Source: Lysobacter sp. Root690 (GTDB taxonomy: Bacteria; Pseudomonadota; Gammaproteobacteria; Xanthomonadales; Xanthomonadaceae). Taken from it: a stretch of 37,114 nucleotides of DNA. Shown here one piece after another: positions 25,562 through 33,603 of the stretch (position 1 is its first letter; the number at the start of each line of letters is the position of its first letter). The notes beneath the pieces were generated by a model, which did not search any database, was not told the DNA's origin, and was given only the letters and a program-made list of their open reading frames with translations. The stretch spans positions 284,186 through 321,299 of the forward strand of contig NZ_LMHM01000013.1 of the NCBI RefSeq assembly GCF_001427785.1. Reading direction: 5' to 3'. A program made the position numbers and the translations under genes.

Positions 25562-26638
25562 TCAAGACGAAAACGCGTGGGTCGCGATGGCGGAGTCGCG
25601 TTCGAGCGCGATGCCGCCATCGGCGACACCGCTGCCCCAGACCTGCGCGGGGCAGTCGATATGGCCGTCGCGATAGACGACCGTGTGCGCGCGATCGCCG
25701 GCGAGAAAGATCGGGCCGTCGAGATCGATCAGGTCACATACCTGCGCGAGCACGAACGCAGGCGCGGCGGCCCAGCTGGTGCCGAGCATGTTGCCGACCA
25801 TGGTCTTCATGCCGAGCGCGCGCGCGCGTTCGACGATCAGCAGCGCTTCGGTCAGGCCGCCGCATTTATCTAGTTTGATGTTGATGACATCGACCCGGCC
25901 CTGCAGCGCGTCCACCTCATCGAGACCCTGGATGCTTTCGTCGGCGGCGATGTCGATCGGGCAATCGAGTGCGTCCAGATCGGCCTCGCGACCGCGCGCG
26001 AACGGCTGCTCGAGCAGGCTGACGCAGTGATCGGCCAGGGCCGCGATCAGCGGCGCGATGGTGTCCAGGCGATAGGCCTGATTCGCGTCGACGCTCAACG
26101 TGGTGTCGGGACGCGCGCGGCGCGCGGCGCGGATGCGTTCGATATCGGTATCGAGGTCGCCGTCGAGTTTGAGCTTGAGCGCGCGCGCCTGCGCATAGGC
26201 CAATGCATTGGCGGCGACGGTCGCCGGATCGTCGGCGCCGAGGGTGAAGGTAGTGATGCGCGGCCGCGGTTGCGGCATCCGCGCCAGCGCCCACACCGGC
26301 CGGCTTTCGCGCTGCGCCTGCAGTTCCCACAGCGCGCAGTCGATCGCGTTGCGCGCGCCGCCCGCGGGCAGCAGCGCGCGCAGTTGTTGCCGGTCGATGC
26401 CGTCCTCGACCGCGTCGCGATGCGCTTGCAGCGTGGCGTGCATCGTCGCCGGACGATCGTCGAGGTAGTAAACACCGCAGGCTTCGCCGCGGCCGTAACA
26501 CTGCGCGTCGCTGAGGACCGCGGTCAGCGCCGGCATCGCATCGAAGCGATGGCCGGCGATGCGGAACGGCGTTTTCAACGGCAGCGGTTCGATCGCCAGC
26601 GCGAGCTGCAGACGGGGTGGGGCGGCGAGCTTCGGCAT
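25562..26638 (-). CDS. dgcA: Dipeptide epimerase / N-acetyl-D-glutamate racemase DgcA
   Basis: A 358-residue enzyme of the enolase superfamily, L-Ala-D/L-Glu epimerase group. N-terminal capping domain FRIAGHRFDAM; barrel motifs KLKLDGD (the K-x-K catalytic lysine), SVDANQAYR, LEQPF, AADES (metal ligands Asp, Glu, Asp) and INIKLDKCGG (the second catalytic lysine). Members either invert L-Ala-D-Glu from peptidoglycan or, next to dgcN, racemise N-acetyl-D-glutamate. The ATG at 26638 is preferred because GGAG lies 6 bases upstream; a GTG at 26650 is possible. It is the first gene of the minus-strand train, about 120 bases downstream of a good promoter. The two substrates cannot be told apart by sequence alone; the dgcN neighbour favours the acetylated one. 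Confidence 0.9.
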   Translation of the reverse strand: MPKLAAPPRLQLALAIEPLPLKTPFRIAGHRFDAMPALTAVLSDAQCYGRGEACGVYYLDDRPATMHATLQAHRDAVEDGIDRQQLRALLPAGGARNAIDCALWELQAQRESRPVWALARMPQPRPRITTFTLGADDPATVAANALAYAQARALKLKLDGDLDTDIERIRAARRARPDTTLSVDANQAYRLDTIAPLIAALADHCVSLLEQPFARGREADLDALDCPIDIAADESIQGLDEVDALQGRVDVINIKLDKCGGLTEALLIVERARALGMKTMVGNMLGTSWAAAPAFVLAQVCDLIDLDGPIFLAGDRAHTVVYRDGHIDCPAQVWGSGVADGGIALERDSAIATHAFSS

Positions 26639-26764
26639 TGCGCACTCCACGAATGGGTCGGAACGGATCTCGGCGGGTTCGAGCGGCCAGCCTCGCGGCG
26701 GGCCGGAAAGCGCGGTCGGACTCGACGTCAGGCCGGGCTGAGCCGCCTGGCGATAGTTTTCAGA

Positions 26765-26793
26765 ATATGAAAATTAATTTTCAATTTAGTCAA
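26765..26793 (-). promoter_or_regulatory. Putative sigma-70 promoter of the dgcA-to-hydrolase operon
   Basis: On the minus strand, TTGACT (26793-26788) and TCATAT (26770-26765) are 17 bases apart, in an AT-rich island upstream of dgcA. The spacer contains the palindrome at 26768-26783. Confidence 0.5.
26768..26783. promoter_or_regulatory. 16-bp perfect palindrome, candidate repressor operator
   Basis: TGAAAATTAATTTTCA is a perfect 16-base palindrome inside the spacer of the putative promoter, where a bound dimer would block RNA polymerase. No regulator gene is adjacent; the protein that binds it is unknown. Confidence 0.5.
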
Positions 26794-27094
26794 GTTCGCC
26801 GGGGCGAGCCACTGCCGCGAGACGCGAATAAGGGCAAAAACCCCGGCATTGGCTTGTGCGGCGCAACATTCTTGGGGTGCGGCTGCGTGAGGTTGGCAGG
26901 GGCCAGCGGCTGCGGCGCAGTCGACCTGGAGCGACGAGGGGGCATGTCGTCGGCGATGCCTCGAGGGCTCGCCGAATGACAACGGGATCGGCATCGCGAT
27001 CGGCGTTCTCGCCGTCGACTGGTCGCGGTACGGTCGCGACCGCCATCGGCGTCATGCGACCATGCGCGCGCAAGCCCCTGCCGGAGTCGTACGC

Positions 27095-27778
27095 GTGGTC
27101 GTTTTGTCGTCGGTCCTGTATTTCCTGTCCCACCATCCGTTCTGGTCGTTTGCGCTGATCCTGTCCGGCGGAATCGGCCTGGGCGTTCTGGTGTCGATGT
27201 GGCGCGCCGGCAGCGGCTGGGCGTGGCTGAGCCTGGGCGGCCTGTTGCTCGCGCAGGCCAACATCTTCACCGGCTCGTTTCTCAATGCGGCCTTTCTGAA
27301 TGCCTACGGCACCCGCGGCACCGCGGTGATTGTGCAGGCGAGCCCGACCAGTTCCACCCTCAACGACAATACGGTCTGGGAGTACGCGGCGGTGCTCAAG
27401 ACCGCCGACGGGCGCGACGTGAAGTTCGACTTCGACACCATGTCGGCCAGCACCTATCCGATCCGCAATGCGATCCTGATTCCGCCGCAGGGCGAGACCT
27501 TCGTGGTCAAGTACGTGCCCGGCTTCGAACGCAACGTCGCGATCCTGGTCGACGAGTCCGACTACGGCAAGGCGCGTCTGATCGCGCAGGACCGCGAACC
27601 GGTCGTGCGCGCGCAGGCGCAGTTGGCGGTCAGTCCGGACAATCCCGAATTCATCGCCGAGTACCGTCAGGCGGTCGCGGTGTTTCTCGCCAAGCATCGC
27701 GACCAGCTCGATCCGGCGCAGGTGCGATCGCTGCAACAGCGCGTCGACGAACTGCAGGCGAAGACGCAGCGGCAGTGA
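27095..27778 (+). CDS. Membrane-anchored protein, first of tandem paralogues
   Basis: A protein of about 227 residues that I do not recognise as a named family. Two N-terminal membrane helices (YFLSHHPFWSFALILSGG and WAWLSLGGLLLAQANIF) are followed by a soluble domain of about 165 residues: AVLKTADGRDVKFDFDTM, VVKYVPGFERNVAILVDESD and AQLAVSPDNPEF. The paralogue at 27939 shares this order. The GTG at 27095 is chosen because GGAG lies 8 bases upstream and the first Tyr then falls at residue 9, exactly as in the paralogue. The ATG at 27062 would add 11 residues without a ribosome binding site. The C-terminal part is helical (FLAKHRDQLDPAQVRSL). Function unknown. Confidence 0.78.
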   Translation: MVVLSSVLYFLSHHPFWSFALILSGGIGLGVLVSMWRAGSGWAWLSLGGLLLAQANIFTGSFLNAAFLNAYGTRGTAVIVQASPTSSTLNDNTVWEYAAVLKTADGRDVKFDFDTMSASTYPIRNAILIPPQGETFVVKYVPGFERNVAILVDESDYGKARLIAQDREPVVRAQAQLAVSPDNPEFIAEYRQAVAVFLAKHRDQLDPAQVRSLQQRVDELQAKTQRQ

Positions 27779-27938
27779 TGGCGCGGGTCGCGCGTGCGCG
27801 ACGCCATCGAATCGTGCGCCGGGCAAGCACGGTCTGCCGCGTGTCGGCCTTGCCGCGATCCGGCCGCTGACGCCAGGTTGTCATCGGCTCGCGTCAGGCT
27901 GACGCGGCAACGCCGCGCCTGCCGGAAACTTCGACACC

Positions 27939-28607
27939 ATGGCCACCTTTTCAGCAGTCGCCTATTTCCTCAGCCGCCATCCGTTCTGGTCGCTGCTGTT
28001 GCTTGTAGCCGGCTGCAACAGCGTGGCCCTGCTGTTGAGCCACTGGACCGGCAGCAGGCGCTGGTTGTGGCTGTGCGCGATCGGCGTGGCGGCCGGTATC
28101 GCCAATCTGCCGGGCGGCCGCCATCTCAATGCGTTGTTCCTGCATGCCTATGGAACCGCCGGCAGCGCGAGCGTCGTCGGCGTCGACGAAGTTCCGATCA
28201 GCTATAGCGAGCAGGCCGTGTTCGCCTATCGCGCGGTGCTCAGGACCGCCGACGGCGCCGATGTAAACGTCGACTTTGACAGCTTGAATGTCGCCTTGTA
28301 CCCAGTCCGCGCGAGCGATCTGTTGCCGCCGCCGGGCAAGCCGTTCGTGGTTCGCTATGTGCCGGGTTTCGAGCGCAACATCGCGATCATGGTCGATGAG
28401 TCCGAATACGGGCGTCGCCATCGCTTGAACCAGGATCGCGAACCGGTGCGGCGCGCCGCGGCGCAACTGGCGGTAAGCCCGCGCAATCCGCGCTTCGCCG
28501 CCGAGTATCGCGATGCGGTGCGGACGTTCTTGCGTGTGCATCGCGGTGCGCTCGATCCGGCCGAGGTGCGGGGGCTGGAGGACTCGGTGTCGGCGACCGG
28601 TCGTTGA
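27939..28607 (+). CDS. Membrane-anchored protein, second of tandem paralogues
   Basis: A 222-residue paralogue of the preceding protein. Shared landmarks: YFLSRHPFWS, FLHAYGTAGSASVV, AVLRTADGADVNVDFDSLN, VVRYVPGFERNIAIMVDESEYG, and AAQLAVSPRNPRFAAEYR. Two N-terminal helices precede a soluble domain, with most of the domain likely on one side of the inner membrane. The ATG has a GGAA upstream. It lies 160 bases after the first copy, so the pair is a tandem duplication that has diverged. I see no catalytic motif; the family is unknown to me. Confidence 0.8.
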   Translation: MATFSAVAYFLSRHPFWSLLLLVAGCNSVALLLSHWTGSRRWLWLCAIGVAAGIANLPGGRHLNALFLHAYGTAGSASVVGVDEVPISYSEQAVFAYRAVLRTADGADVNVDFDSLNVALYPVRASDLLPPPGKPFVVRYVPGFERNIAIMVDESEYGRRHRLNQDREPVRRAAAQLAVSPRNPRFAAEYRDAVRTFLRVHRGALDPAEVRGLEDSVSATGR

Positions 28608-28724
28608 GGGTGGCGCTGTCGACGAGTGCGGCCGGCCGTGCGCATTGCGCGATCGGCGTAGCGACGGGATGATGGGTTCGTTGCGCGACGGGCCGTTGCG
28701 CACCTCTCGAATCCGAGCCCCACG

Positions 28725-29615
28725 ATGATCGGTCCATTGCAGACCCTGCTCGCCGAACTGGAACGCGATCCGTCGTGGCAGGCGCCCGCGCGATTACGCG
28801 AACGCGCGCAGGCGCTGGACCGGATCGAGCGCGCGATGCTGTATCTGCCGGCAGTCGCGGACGGAAGCGTCGATCCCAATCAGGCCTTGCTCGATCGCGC
28901 CCAGGCCTTGCAGGCCCAACTGGAAACGATCGATCAGGATGTGTACCGCGATCTGCGCGAAGACCTGCGAAGCGGTGCCGGCGCGCGACGGCTGTTGCAG
29001 TACGCGTCCGATGGCGCCGGCCTCGATTCAGCGACCGATGCAGATGGCGACGCTTACGATCACCTCGATGCGCTGCTGAGCGGTGTATTTCAGTTCGAAC
29101 CGCCGCAAGCCGACGGCATCGAGCCGGCCGCGGAGATGGTGTTCTACCAACCCACGCCCGCGCGGCATATCTTCGACCTGATCGCGCGGTTGCATCTGGA
29201 TGCGCAGGATATGCTGGTCGATCTGGGCGCAGGTCTGGGCCATGTGCCGCTCATGGTCGCCGGGTGCACGCCGGCGCGCAGCCTCGGCGTCGAGCTGGAG
29301 GCCGCCTATGTCGAGATCGCACGCCGCAGCGCGCGCGGTCTGAATCTGGACCGGGCCGGTTTCGTCCAGGCCGATGCGCGCGCGGCCGATCTTTCCGCGG
29401 GCACGGTGTTCTATCTGTATACCCCGTTCACCGGCTCGGTACTGCGCAGCGTGCTCGACACCTTGCGCGGCATCGCGCTGGCGCGTCCGATCCGGGTCTG
29501 CAGTCTGGGGCCGTGTACGTCGACGATCGCCGCCGAGCCGTGGTTGCGCAGCGACGACGATCCGCGCGGCGATCGGATCGTGGTGTGGCGCAGCGTTCGC
29601 ACGCACGAGGCTTGA
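28725..29615 (+). CDS. Class I SAM-dependent methyltransferase-like protein
   Basis: A 296-residue cytoplasmic protein. The N-terminal 110 residues are helical and unfamiliar (LLAELERDPSWQAPARLRER, QALQAQLETIDQDVYRDL). A Rossmann-fold methyltransferase domain follows: motif I LVDLGAGLGHVPLMV, then VELEAAYVEIARRSA (motif II acidic), FVQADAR (motif III) and FYLYTPFTGSVLRSVLDTLR. The arrangement resembles small DOT1/RNA or protein methyltransferases of unclear target. There is no obvious ribosome binding site before the ATG at 28725, but the frame is well supported by codon usage. It stands alone between the tandem paralogues and a small unknown gene. Substrate unknown. Confidence 0.82.
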   Translation: MIGPLQTLLAELERDPSWQAPARLRERAQALDRIERAMLYLPAVADGSVDPNQALLDRAQALQAQLETIDQDVYRDLREDLRSGAGARRLLQYASDGAGLDSATDADGDAYDHLDALLSGVFQFEPPQADGIEPAAEMVFYQPTPARHIFDLIARLHLDAQDMLVDLGAGLGHVPLMVAGCTPARSLGVELEAAYVEIARRSARGLNLDRAGFVQADARAADLSAGTVFYLYTPFTGSVLRSVLDTLRGIALARPIRVCSLGPCTSTIAAEPWLRSDDDPRGDRIVVWRSVRTHEA

Positions 29616-30048
29616 GCCGCGCGTAGCGGCAGGTCGAACAGGGGCGGGTTGGGCTGCCGACTGCGGCGCATTCACGCAGTGGACGCTTGCTACGGAGGCC
29701 TCGGCTCAGCGCGATATCGCGTTCACCGGCAGCAGAATCATAGCGCAACTCGGCCAGACCGGCGCTGAAGTGCCGCGCGCCGGACTGCGCCGAAATCGCC
29801 TTGGTGGCGCTACCATGCCGGCTCGTTTTCGGATGCCCCGCTCGGGGCGCCTTGATGCGGCCGACTGGGGAGTCCGCCGTCAGCGATTGAATCTGTCTTG
29901 CGACCCATGCGCCCCCTGCGGGCCGATACGTCGGCGAGTCCGCGCTTGCCAGTTGACCGAAAATCCGTGAGCCCGCATCCCCGCCGCTTGCCGCCGATCC
30001 GAATCGTGCAACGCAAATGTTTCCCTGCCCACAACGACTGGAGGAACC
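29616..30048. other. Intergenic region, no gene seen
   Basis: About 430 bases between the methyltransferase-like gene and the small gene at 30049. Short open frames on both strands lack ribosome binding sites and protein character. I see no repeat shared with the other families in this window and no clear promoter beyond a lone TTGACC near 29953. Confidence 0.4.
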
Positions 30049-30468
30049 ATGGCCTCGATCAACATGCCCTATGCGCAGTCGAACGATCCGGCGGTACGCC
30101 GCTGGTGGTCGCAATTGTCGGACGCCAGCAAGCGCGACTTGTCCAACAGCTGGCATCGCGATGAGCGCGAGGACCCGCTGGCCAGGACGGCTCGGCGCGT
30201 GGCCGGGTTTTTAGCCGATCATCTGCGTGAGCGGGCGAAGGAAGATCGGTGCTGGGAGTCGCTGGATTTCTACGAGCACCTGGTGGCGCACGAAGTCACC
30301 GAACCGCCCGGAAACAATTGGCTTCTGTTTTACGTGCCATGGAGCACGCTGGATCACGGCATGTTATGGCCAATCCGCGGCATCGGCGGCGGACGCCGGG
30401 GCATCGACGTCAGCGAGTGCAGCCGCGAGCAGTTAGCCTTGCTGGCGATGCGCGACGGCGGCGAGTGA
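30049..30468 (+). CDS. Small uncharacterised soluble protein
   Basis: A 139-residue protein without signal peptide or membrane segment. It is acidic/basic mixed and rich in Trp and Arg (RRWWSQLSDASKRDL, NSWHRDERED, RVAGFLADHLRER). A central segment with Trp and Pro, EPPGNNWLLFYVPW, and a C-terminal Gly/Arg loop (GIGGGRRGIDVSE) follow. I recognise no family. The ATG follows GGAGG by about 5 bases, a strong site that supports a real gene. It stands alone between two intergenic stretches. Confidence 0.75.
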   Translation: MASINMPYAQSNDPAVRRWWSQLSDASKRDLSNSWHRDEREDPLARTARRVAGFLADHLRERAKEDRCWESLDFYEHLVAHEVTEPPGNNWLLFYVPWSTLDHGMLWPIRGIGGGRRGIDVSECSREQLALLAMRDGGE

Positions 30469-30553
30469 TGATGGCACTCAATATCTGCGATGAACCGAAT
30501 CGGTTCGATACTCCAAGCGCATTCGAACGCATGGGCGGATAAGTGATTAACCC

Positions 30554-30580
30554 GCGGCGGCCCGCACTCCGGGCCGCCGC
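30554..30580 (-). terminator. Perfect 11-bp hairpin after the lipoprotein gene, probable terminator
   Basis: GCGGCGGCCCG-CACTC-CGGGCCGCCGC forms a perfect 11-bp stem with a five-base loop. It lies directly after the stop codon (30585) of the minus-strand lipoprotein gene. On that strand it is followed by GGGTTAATC, only weakly T-rich. It may also act on the plus strand. Confidence 0.55.
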
Positions 30581-30584
30581 CGAC

Positions 30585-31007
30585 TCACGACCCCGACGGC
30601 TTGCAATCGGCCGATACCGGCGTGTCATCGGGGGTTACGCAGACCGTGAAGCCCGGCTTCATGTCGAGCGCCGCGCGGATGGTGCCGGCCTTGACCACGA
30701 AGCGTTCGATGATGCGAGCGGCGCACTCCGGCTTGCGGTCGTCCGGGCTGGTTGCCACGCTCGCCAGTGCATTGGCGGGTTGTACCGCACCGGGCGCCTG
30801 CGGACACACCTTGCGGAACAAACTGTAGTGACATAGCCCGCTGCGGCTGGCGACGCATTCGAAGCGGGCGCTGCGTTCGTCGATCTTGACCTTGCTGTGG
30901 ATGATGTCGACGCCGTTGTCGTTCTCGCGATGCACGATGGTGTTGCCGCCAAGGTCGCAGCCCACCAGTACGAACGAGTAACACAGGACGGCGATGAGCT
31001 TGCGCAT
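30585..31007 (-). CDS. Small putative lipoprotein
   Basis: A 140-residue exported protein. MRKLIAVLCYSFVLVGCDLGG carries a lipobox LVGC, so it is probably lipidated at Cys17, with Asp following (a +2 Asp retains many lipoproteins at the inner membrane in enterics; the rule is uncertain here). Five more Cys (FECVAS, GLCHYS, KVCPQA, PECAAR, VTVCVT) suggest disulfides. I recognise no family. It lies 45 bases downstream of the LytTR regulator gene and may be co-transcribed with the two-component pair. The ATG at 31007 fits the signal; the ribosome binding site is weak. Confidence 0.8.
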   Translation of the reverse strand: MRKLIAVLCYSFVLVGCDLGGNTIVHRENDNGVDIIHSKVKIDERSARFECVASRSGLCHYSLFRKVCPQAPGAVQPANALASVATSPDDRKPECAARIIERFVVKAGTIRAALDMKPGFTVCVTPDDTPVSADCKPSGS

Positions 31008-31051
31008 GATCGATCTCGGTTAGATGGGCGAGGCGGGACGCAATGGAACCG

Positions 31052-31840
31052 TTACATCGTGCGGAACAGGGCCATGAACGGCTGGCTCACGCTCAGCGTC
31101 TCGGGCCGGTTGCGCAGCCGCACCGTGCCCTTGCCGCTTTCGTCGCGGACGATGCCGGCGATGGCCTTGAGATTGACGATGGTCGAACGATGGATCTGCT
31201 TGAAGGTGTTGGTGTCGAGCACTTCCAGCAGTTCGCGGATCGGTTTGCGCAGCAGCGCCTCGCCCTCGGCGGTGACCACGGTGGTGTACTTGTTGTCGGC
31301 GCGGAAATAGGCCACGTCGTCGATCAGGATCAGACGGGTTTCACGGCCGGCGCTGGCGGTGAGCCAGGTCAGCGGCGGCTTGTCGCTCGCCGTGGCGCGC
31401 TGCGCGGCGAGGCGTTGCGAGAGCACGGCGAGCGCATCGGCTTCGCCTTGGCTCCCGCCGAAACCCGCGCTGCGCGCCTGCAGACGCTGCACGGTGATCG
31501 CGAGCCGTTCGGGCGTGACCGGCTTGAGCAGGTAATCGATCGCGCCATGTTCGAACGCATCGATCGCGTACTGATCGTAGGCGGTGACGAACACGACCTG
31601 AGTCTGCGGACTGACGTCGGTGGCCGCGACCGCGACGTCCAGGCCGCTCAGGCCGGGCATGCGGATGTCGAGGAAGGCGATGTCGGGACGATGCTCGGCC
31701 AGCGCTTCGAGTGCGACCGCGCCGTCCTCGCATTCGGCGACGATGCGCAGGTCCGGCCAAGCGCTGCGCAAGGCATCGATCAGAGCCTGGCGCAGCAGCG
31801 CTTCGTCTTCGGCGATCACCGCGGTGAGGGGCTTAGGCAT
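31052..31840 (-). CDS. LytTR family response regulator
   Basis: A 262-residue response regulator. The receiver domain (about 5-120) shows AVIAEDEALLRQ (acidic pocket), FLDIRMPGLSG with the phosphorylatable Asp, VVFVTAYDQYAIDAFE and YLLKPVTPERL. A linker leads to a C-terminal LytTR DNA-binding domain (about 160-260): LILIDDVAYFRADNKYTTVVT, IHRSTIVNLKAIAGI. LytTR proteins bind DNA through beta strands and often control surface, biofilm or virulence genes. It is the partner of the kinase encoded just upstream: the kinase stop and this ATG overlap by 8 bases (ATGCCTAA), so the two are translationally linked. Targets unknown. Confidence 0.94.
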   Translation of the reverse strand: MPKPLTAVIAEDEALLRQALIDALRSAWPDLRIVAECEDGAVALEALAEHRPDIAFLDIRMPGLSGLDVAVAATDVSPQTQVVFVTAYDQYAIDAFEHGAIDYLLKPVTPERLAITVQRLQARSAGFGGSQGEADALAVLSQRLAAQRATASDKPPLTWLTASAGRETRLILIDDVAYFRADNKYTTVVTAEGEALLRKPIRELLEVLDTNTFKQIHRSTIVNLKAIAGIVRDESGKGTVRLRNRPETLSVSQPFMALFRTM

Positions 31841-33092
31841 GGTAGGTTTCTTCTTGTTGCAGGGACGGAATGGTCAGGGTGGCGGCGACGCCGTTGGGGA
31901 AGTTGGCGACGATCGACAACACGGCGCCGCCGCCGTAAACCAGATGCAGACGTTCGCGCAGGTTGCGCAGGCCGATGCCGGTGCCGGCGGTCTGCGCATT
32001 GAACCCCAGGCCGTCGTCGGCGACGGTGATCGCGATCGAATGCTCGCCGCGACGCGCGAGGATCCACACCGTGCCACCGCCGGGCTTGGGTTCCAGCCCA
32101 TGCTTGATCGCGTTCTCGACCAGGGTCTGCAGCATCATCGGCGGCAGCGGCAGGGCGCGCAGCTCTTCGGGCACGTCCAGTTGCAGACTCAGGCGCTCGC
32201 CCATGCGCAGCTTGAGGATTTCCAGGTAAGCGCGCGAGCGGTCGAGTTCATCGCCGAGGGTGGACAGCGAGTCCTCGGTGCGCGGCAGCGAACGGCGCAG
32301 GAAATCGATCAGGTGGCCGAGCATTTCGTCGGCGCGCGGCGGATCGTTGCGCGCCAGATACTGCGCGCTGGCCAGGGTGTTGTAGAGAAAATGCGGTTCG
32401 ACCTGGGCGTGCAGCAGGCTCAGCTTGGCGACCGCGAGTTCTTTCTCGACCACGGTGCGGGTGACCGCGGCGCGTTCGTGGCGGCGGCGCTCGGCGACGC
32501 GGCGGGTGATCGCGCGCACCAGGGCCTCGGCGTTTTCCAGGTTGGTGCCTTCGTCTACCCGGAACCAGTCGCTCCACGCGCCGGTATCGGGTTCGCAGAT
32601 CAGGGTGATGCGGCTGGTGCCTTCGCCGGGAGCGACGGTGGCGAGGATCTGGTTGCGGGTGGTGCCGAGCCACCAGTGGTACAGGGTGACCGGGCTCAGC
32701 GGATGCCGCCCGTGCAGGCCGGGGCGATGCACCTTGGCCCGCACCTGCAGACTGTCGCGCGCGCTTTCCAGCTCGAAGGTGCGCGGCAGTTCGCGCACCG
32801 CGGCGTCGAGCAGGTCGAAGGCCTCGTCGGCGTCGAACGGCATCTCGATCTGGCGGCGCTGGCGGTTGGACAAGGTGCTGGCGTTGACCTCGCCGGCGAT
32901 CAGGCGCACCCGGCGCAGGTGCGAGAACGCGTGAGTGATGACGATACCGACGACGATGAGCGCCAGCAGGAACAGCGGCCCGGTGTCCTCGTGCGCCAAT
33001 GCCGGCACCGCCGAGGCGAACATCGCCAGCAGCACGAACAGGCCGAACCAGGCGGCGGCGAGACGGGCGACGAAGAAGAAACTCTTGATCAC
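31833..33092 (-). CDS. LytS-type sensor histidine kinase
   Basis: A 419-residue membrane kinase of the His_kinase/LytS (PF06580-like) type. Two N-terminal helices (AWFGLFVLLAMFASAVPAL and TGPLFLLALIVVGIVITHAF) are followed by a cytoplasmic sensor-like region. The phosphoacceptor box QVEPHFLYNTL (near 32390) comes next, then the N box LVENAIKHGL and G boxes VADDGLGFN and GTGIGLRNLRERL. The GTG at 33092 is chosen because it gives VIKSFFFVARLAA, a normal start just before the first helix; a longer reading to 33290 is Arg/Pro-rich and not coding-like. It pairs with the overlapping LytTR regulator. The signal is unknown. Confidence 0.9.
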   Translation of the reverse strand: MIKSFFFVARLAAAWFGLFVLLAMFASAVPALAHEDTGPLFLLALIVVGIVITHAFSHLRRVRLIAGEVNASTLSNRQRRQIEMPFDADEAFDLLDAAVRELPRTFELESARDSLQVRAKVHRPGLHGRHPLSPVTLYHWWLGTTRNQILATVAPGEGTSRITLICEPDTGAWSDWFRVDEGTNLENAEALVRAITRRVAERRRHERAAVTRTVVEKELAVAKLSLLHAQVEPHFLYNTLASAQYLARNDPPRADEMLGHLIDFLRRSLPRTEDSLSTLGDELDRSRAYLEILKLRMGERLSLQLDVPEELRALPLPPMMLQTLVENAIKHGLEPKPGGGTVWILARRGEHSIAITVADDGLGFNAQTAGTGIGLRNLRERLHLVYGGGAVLSIVANFPNGVAATLTIPSLQQEETYHA

Positions 33093-33603
33093 GGTGAAGT
33101 CCGGGTGGAGGCGTGGAACTGAGCATAGGGGGCCGCGCGCGCGGGGAAAGCGGCTTGCGACCGGGACGACGATACGGCGATGGAGCCGGTGTTGCGCAGT
33201 GTGAACCCGGCGCGGTCGCGCGTGGGGCCGGGTGAATTGCGGTCGCCATGGCCGGAAACGGCAGCATCGGGGCTGAAGGCCGTCTCGCAACAGACCATGC
33301 GGTCGCGGAGTATTTCGTGGGAGCGAGCTCCAGCCCCGACGATTCCGGCCCGGATCGCCGCGAACCCCGGCAACGCCTGCATTCCCGCTGCTGCGGAAAA
33401 ATCCGCAGTGATACAGCTAAGCGTGCGGCTCAAGGCCGCACGAAATGATCGCAAGTCCGCTTCGATACCATGCCCGACGCGAGTCGCGCTTGCTTGTCGA
33501 TGACCGCGCGCGCCGACTAAGCTCGATGACGAGACGCGGCTGTGCGACATGCTCCGGTGCACGGATGCGGCTAGCCAACGACAGGAACAGTCAGGAGACA
33601 GGT
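33093..33603. other. Divergent intergenic region with inverted repeat
   Basis: No gene seen in this 511-base region between the kinase (minus) and the Tat-exported aldolase (plus). It holds the inverted repeat at 33251-33349 and a small hairpin CTGCGGA-AAAA-TCCGCAG (33391-33408). Promoters of both genes should lie here, but I cannot assign boxes. Confidence 0.45.
33251..33349. repeat. Imperfect inverted repeat
   Basis: The left arm includes GCCGGAA and ATCGGGGCTGAAG (33251-33278). The reverse complement of 33327-33349 includes GCCGGAA and TCGTCGGGGCTGG. It resembles the other dispersed palindromic elements of the window. Confidence 0.5.

Larger units (their letters stand above)
26639..27094. 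other. Intergenic region containing the dgc operon promoter
   Basis: No convincing gene; open frames here lack ribosome binding sites. The AT-rich segment at 26761-26793, very different from its GC-rich surroundings, holds the promoter and palindrome listed separately. The right part (about 26900-27090) should carry the promoter of the plus-strand gene at 27095. Confidence 0.5.

Noticed and set aside
33093-33290. 66-residue extension of the sensor kinase
   Set aside because: Arg/Pro-rich and outside the coding-like region; overlaps an inverted repeat.
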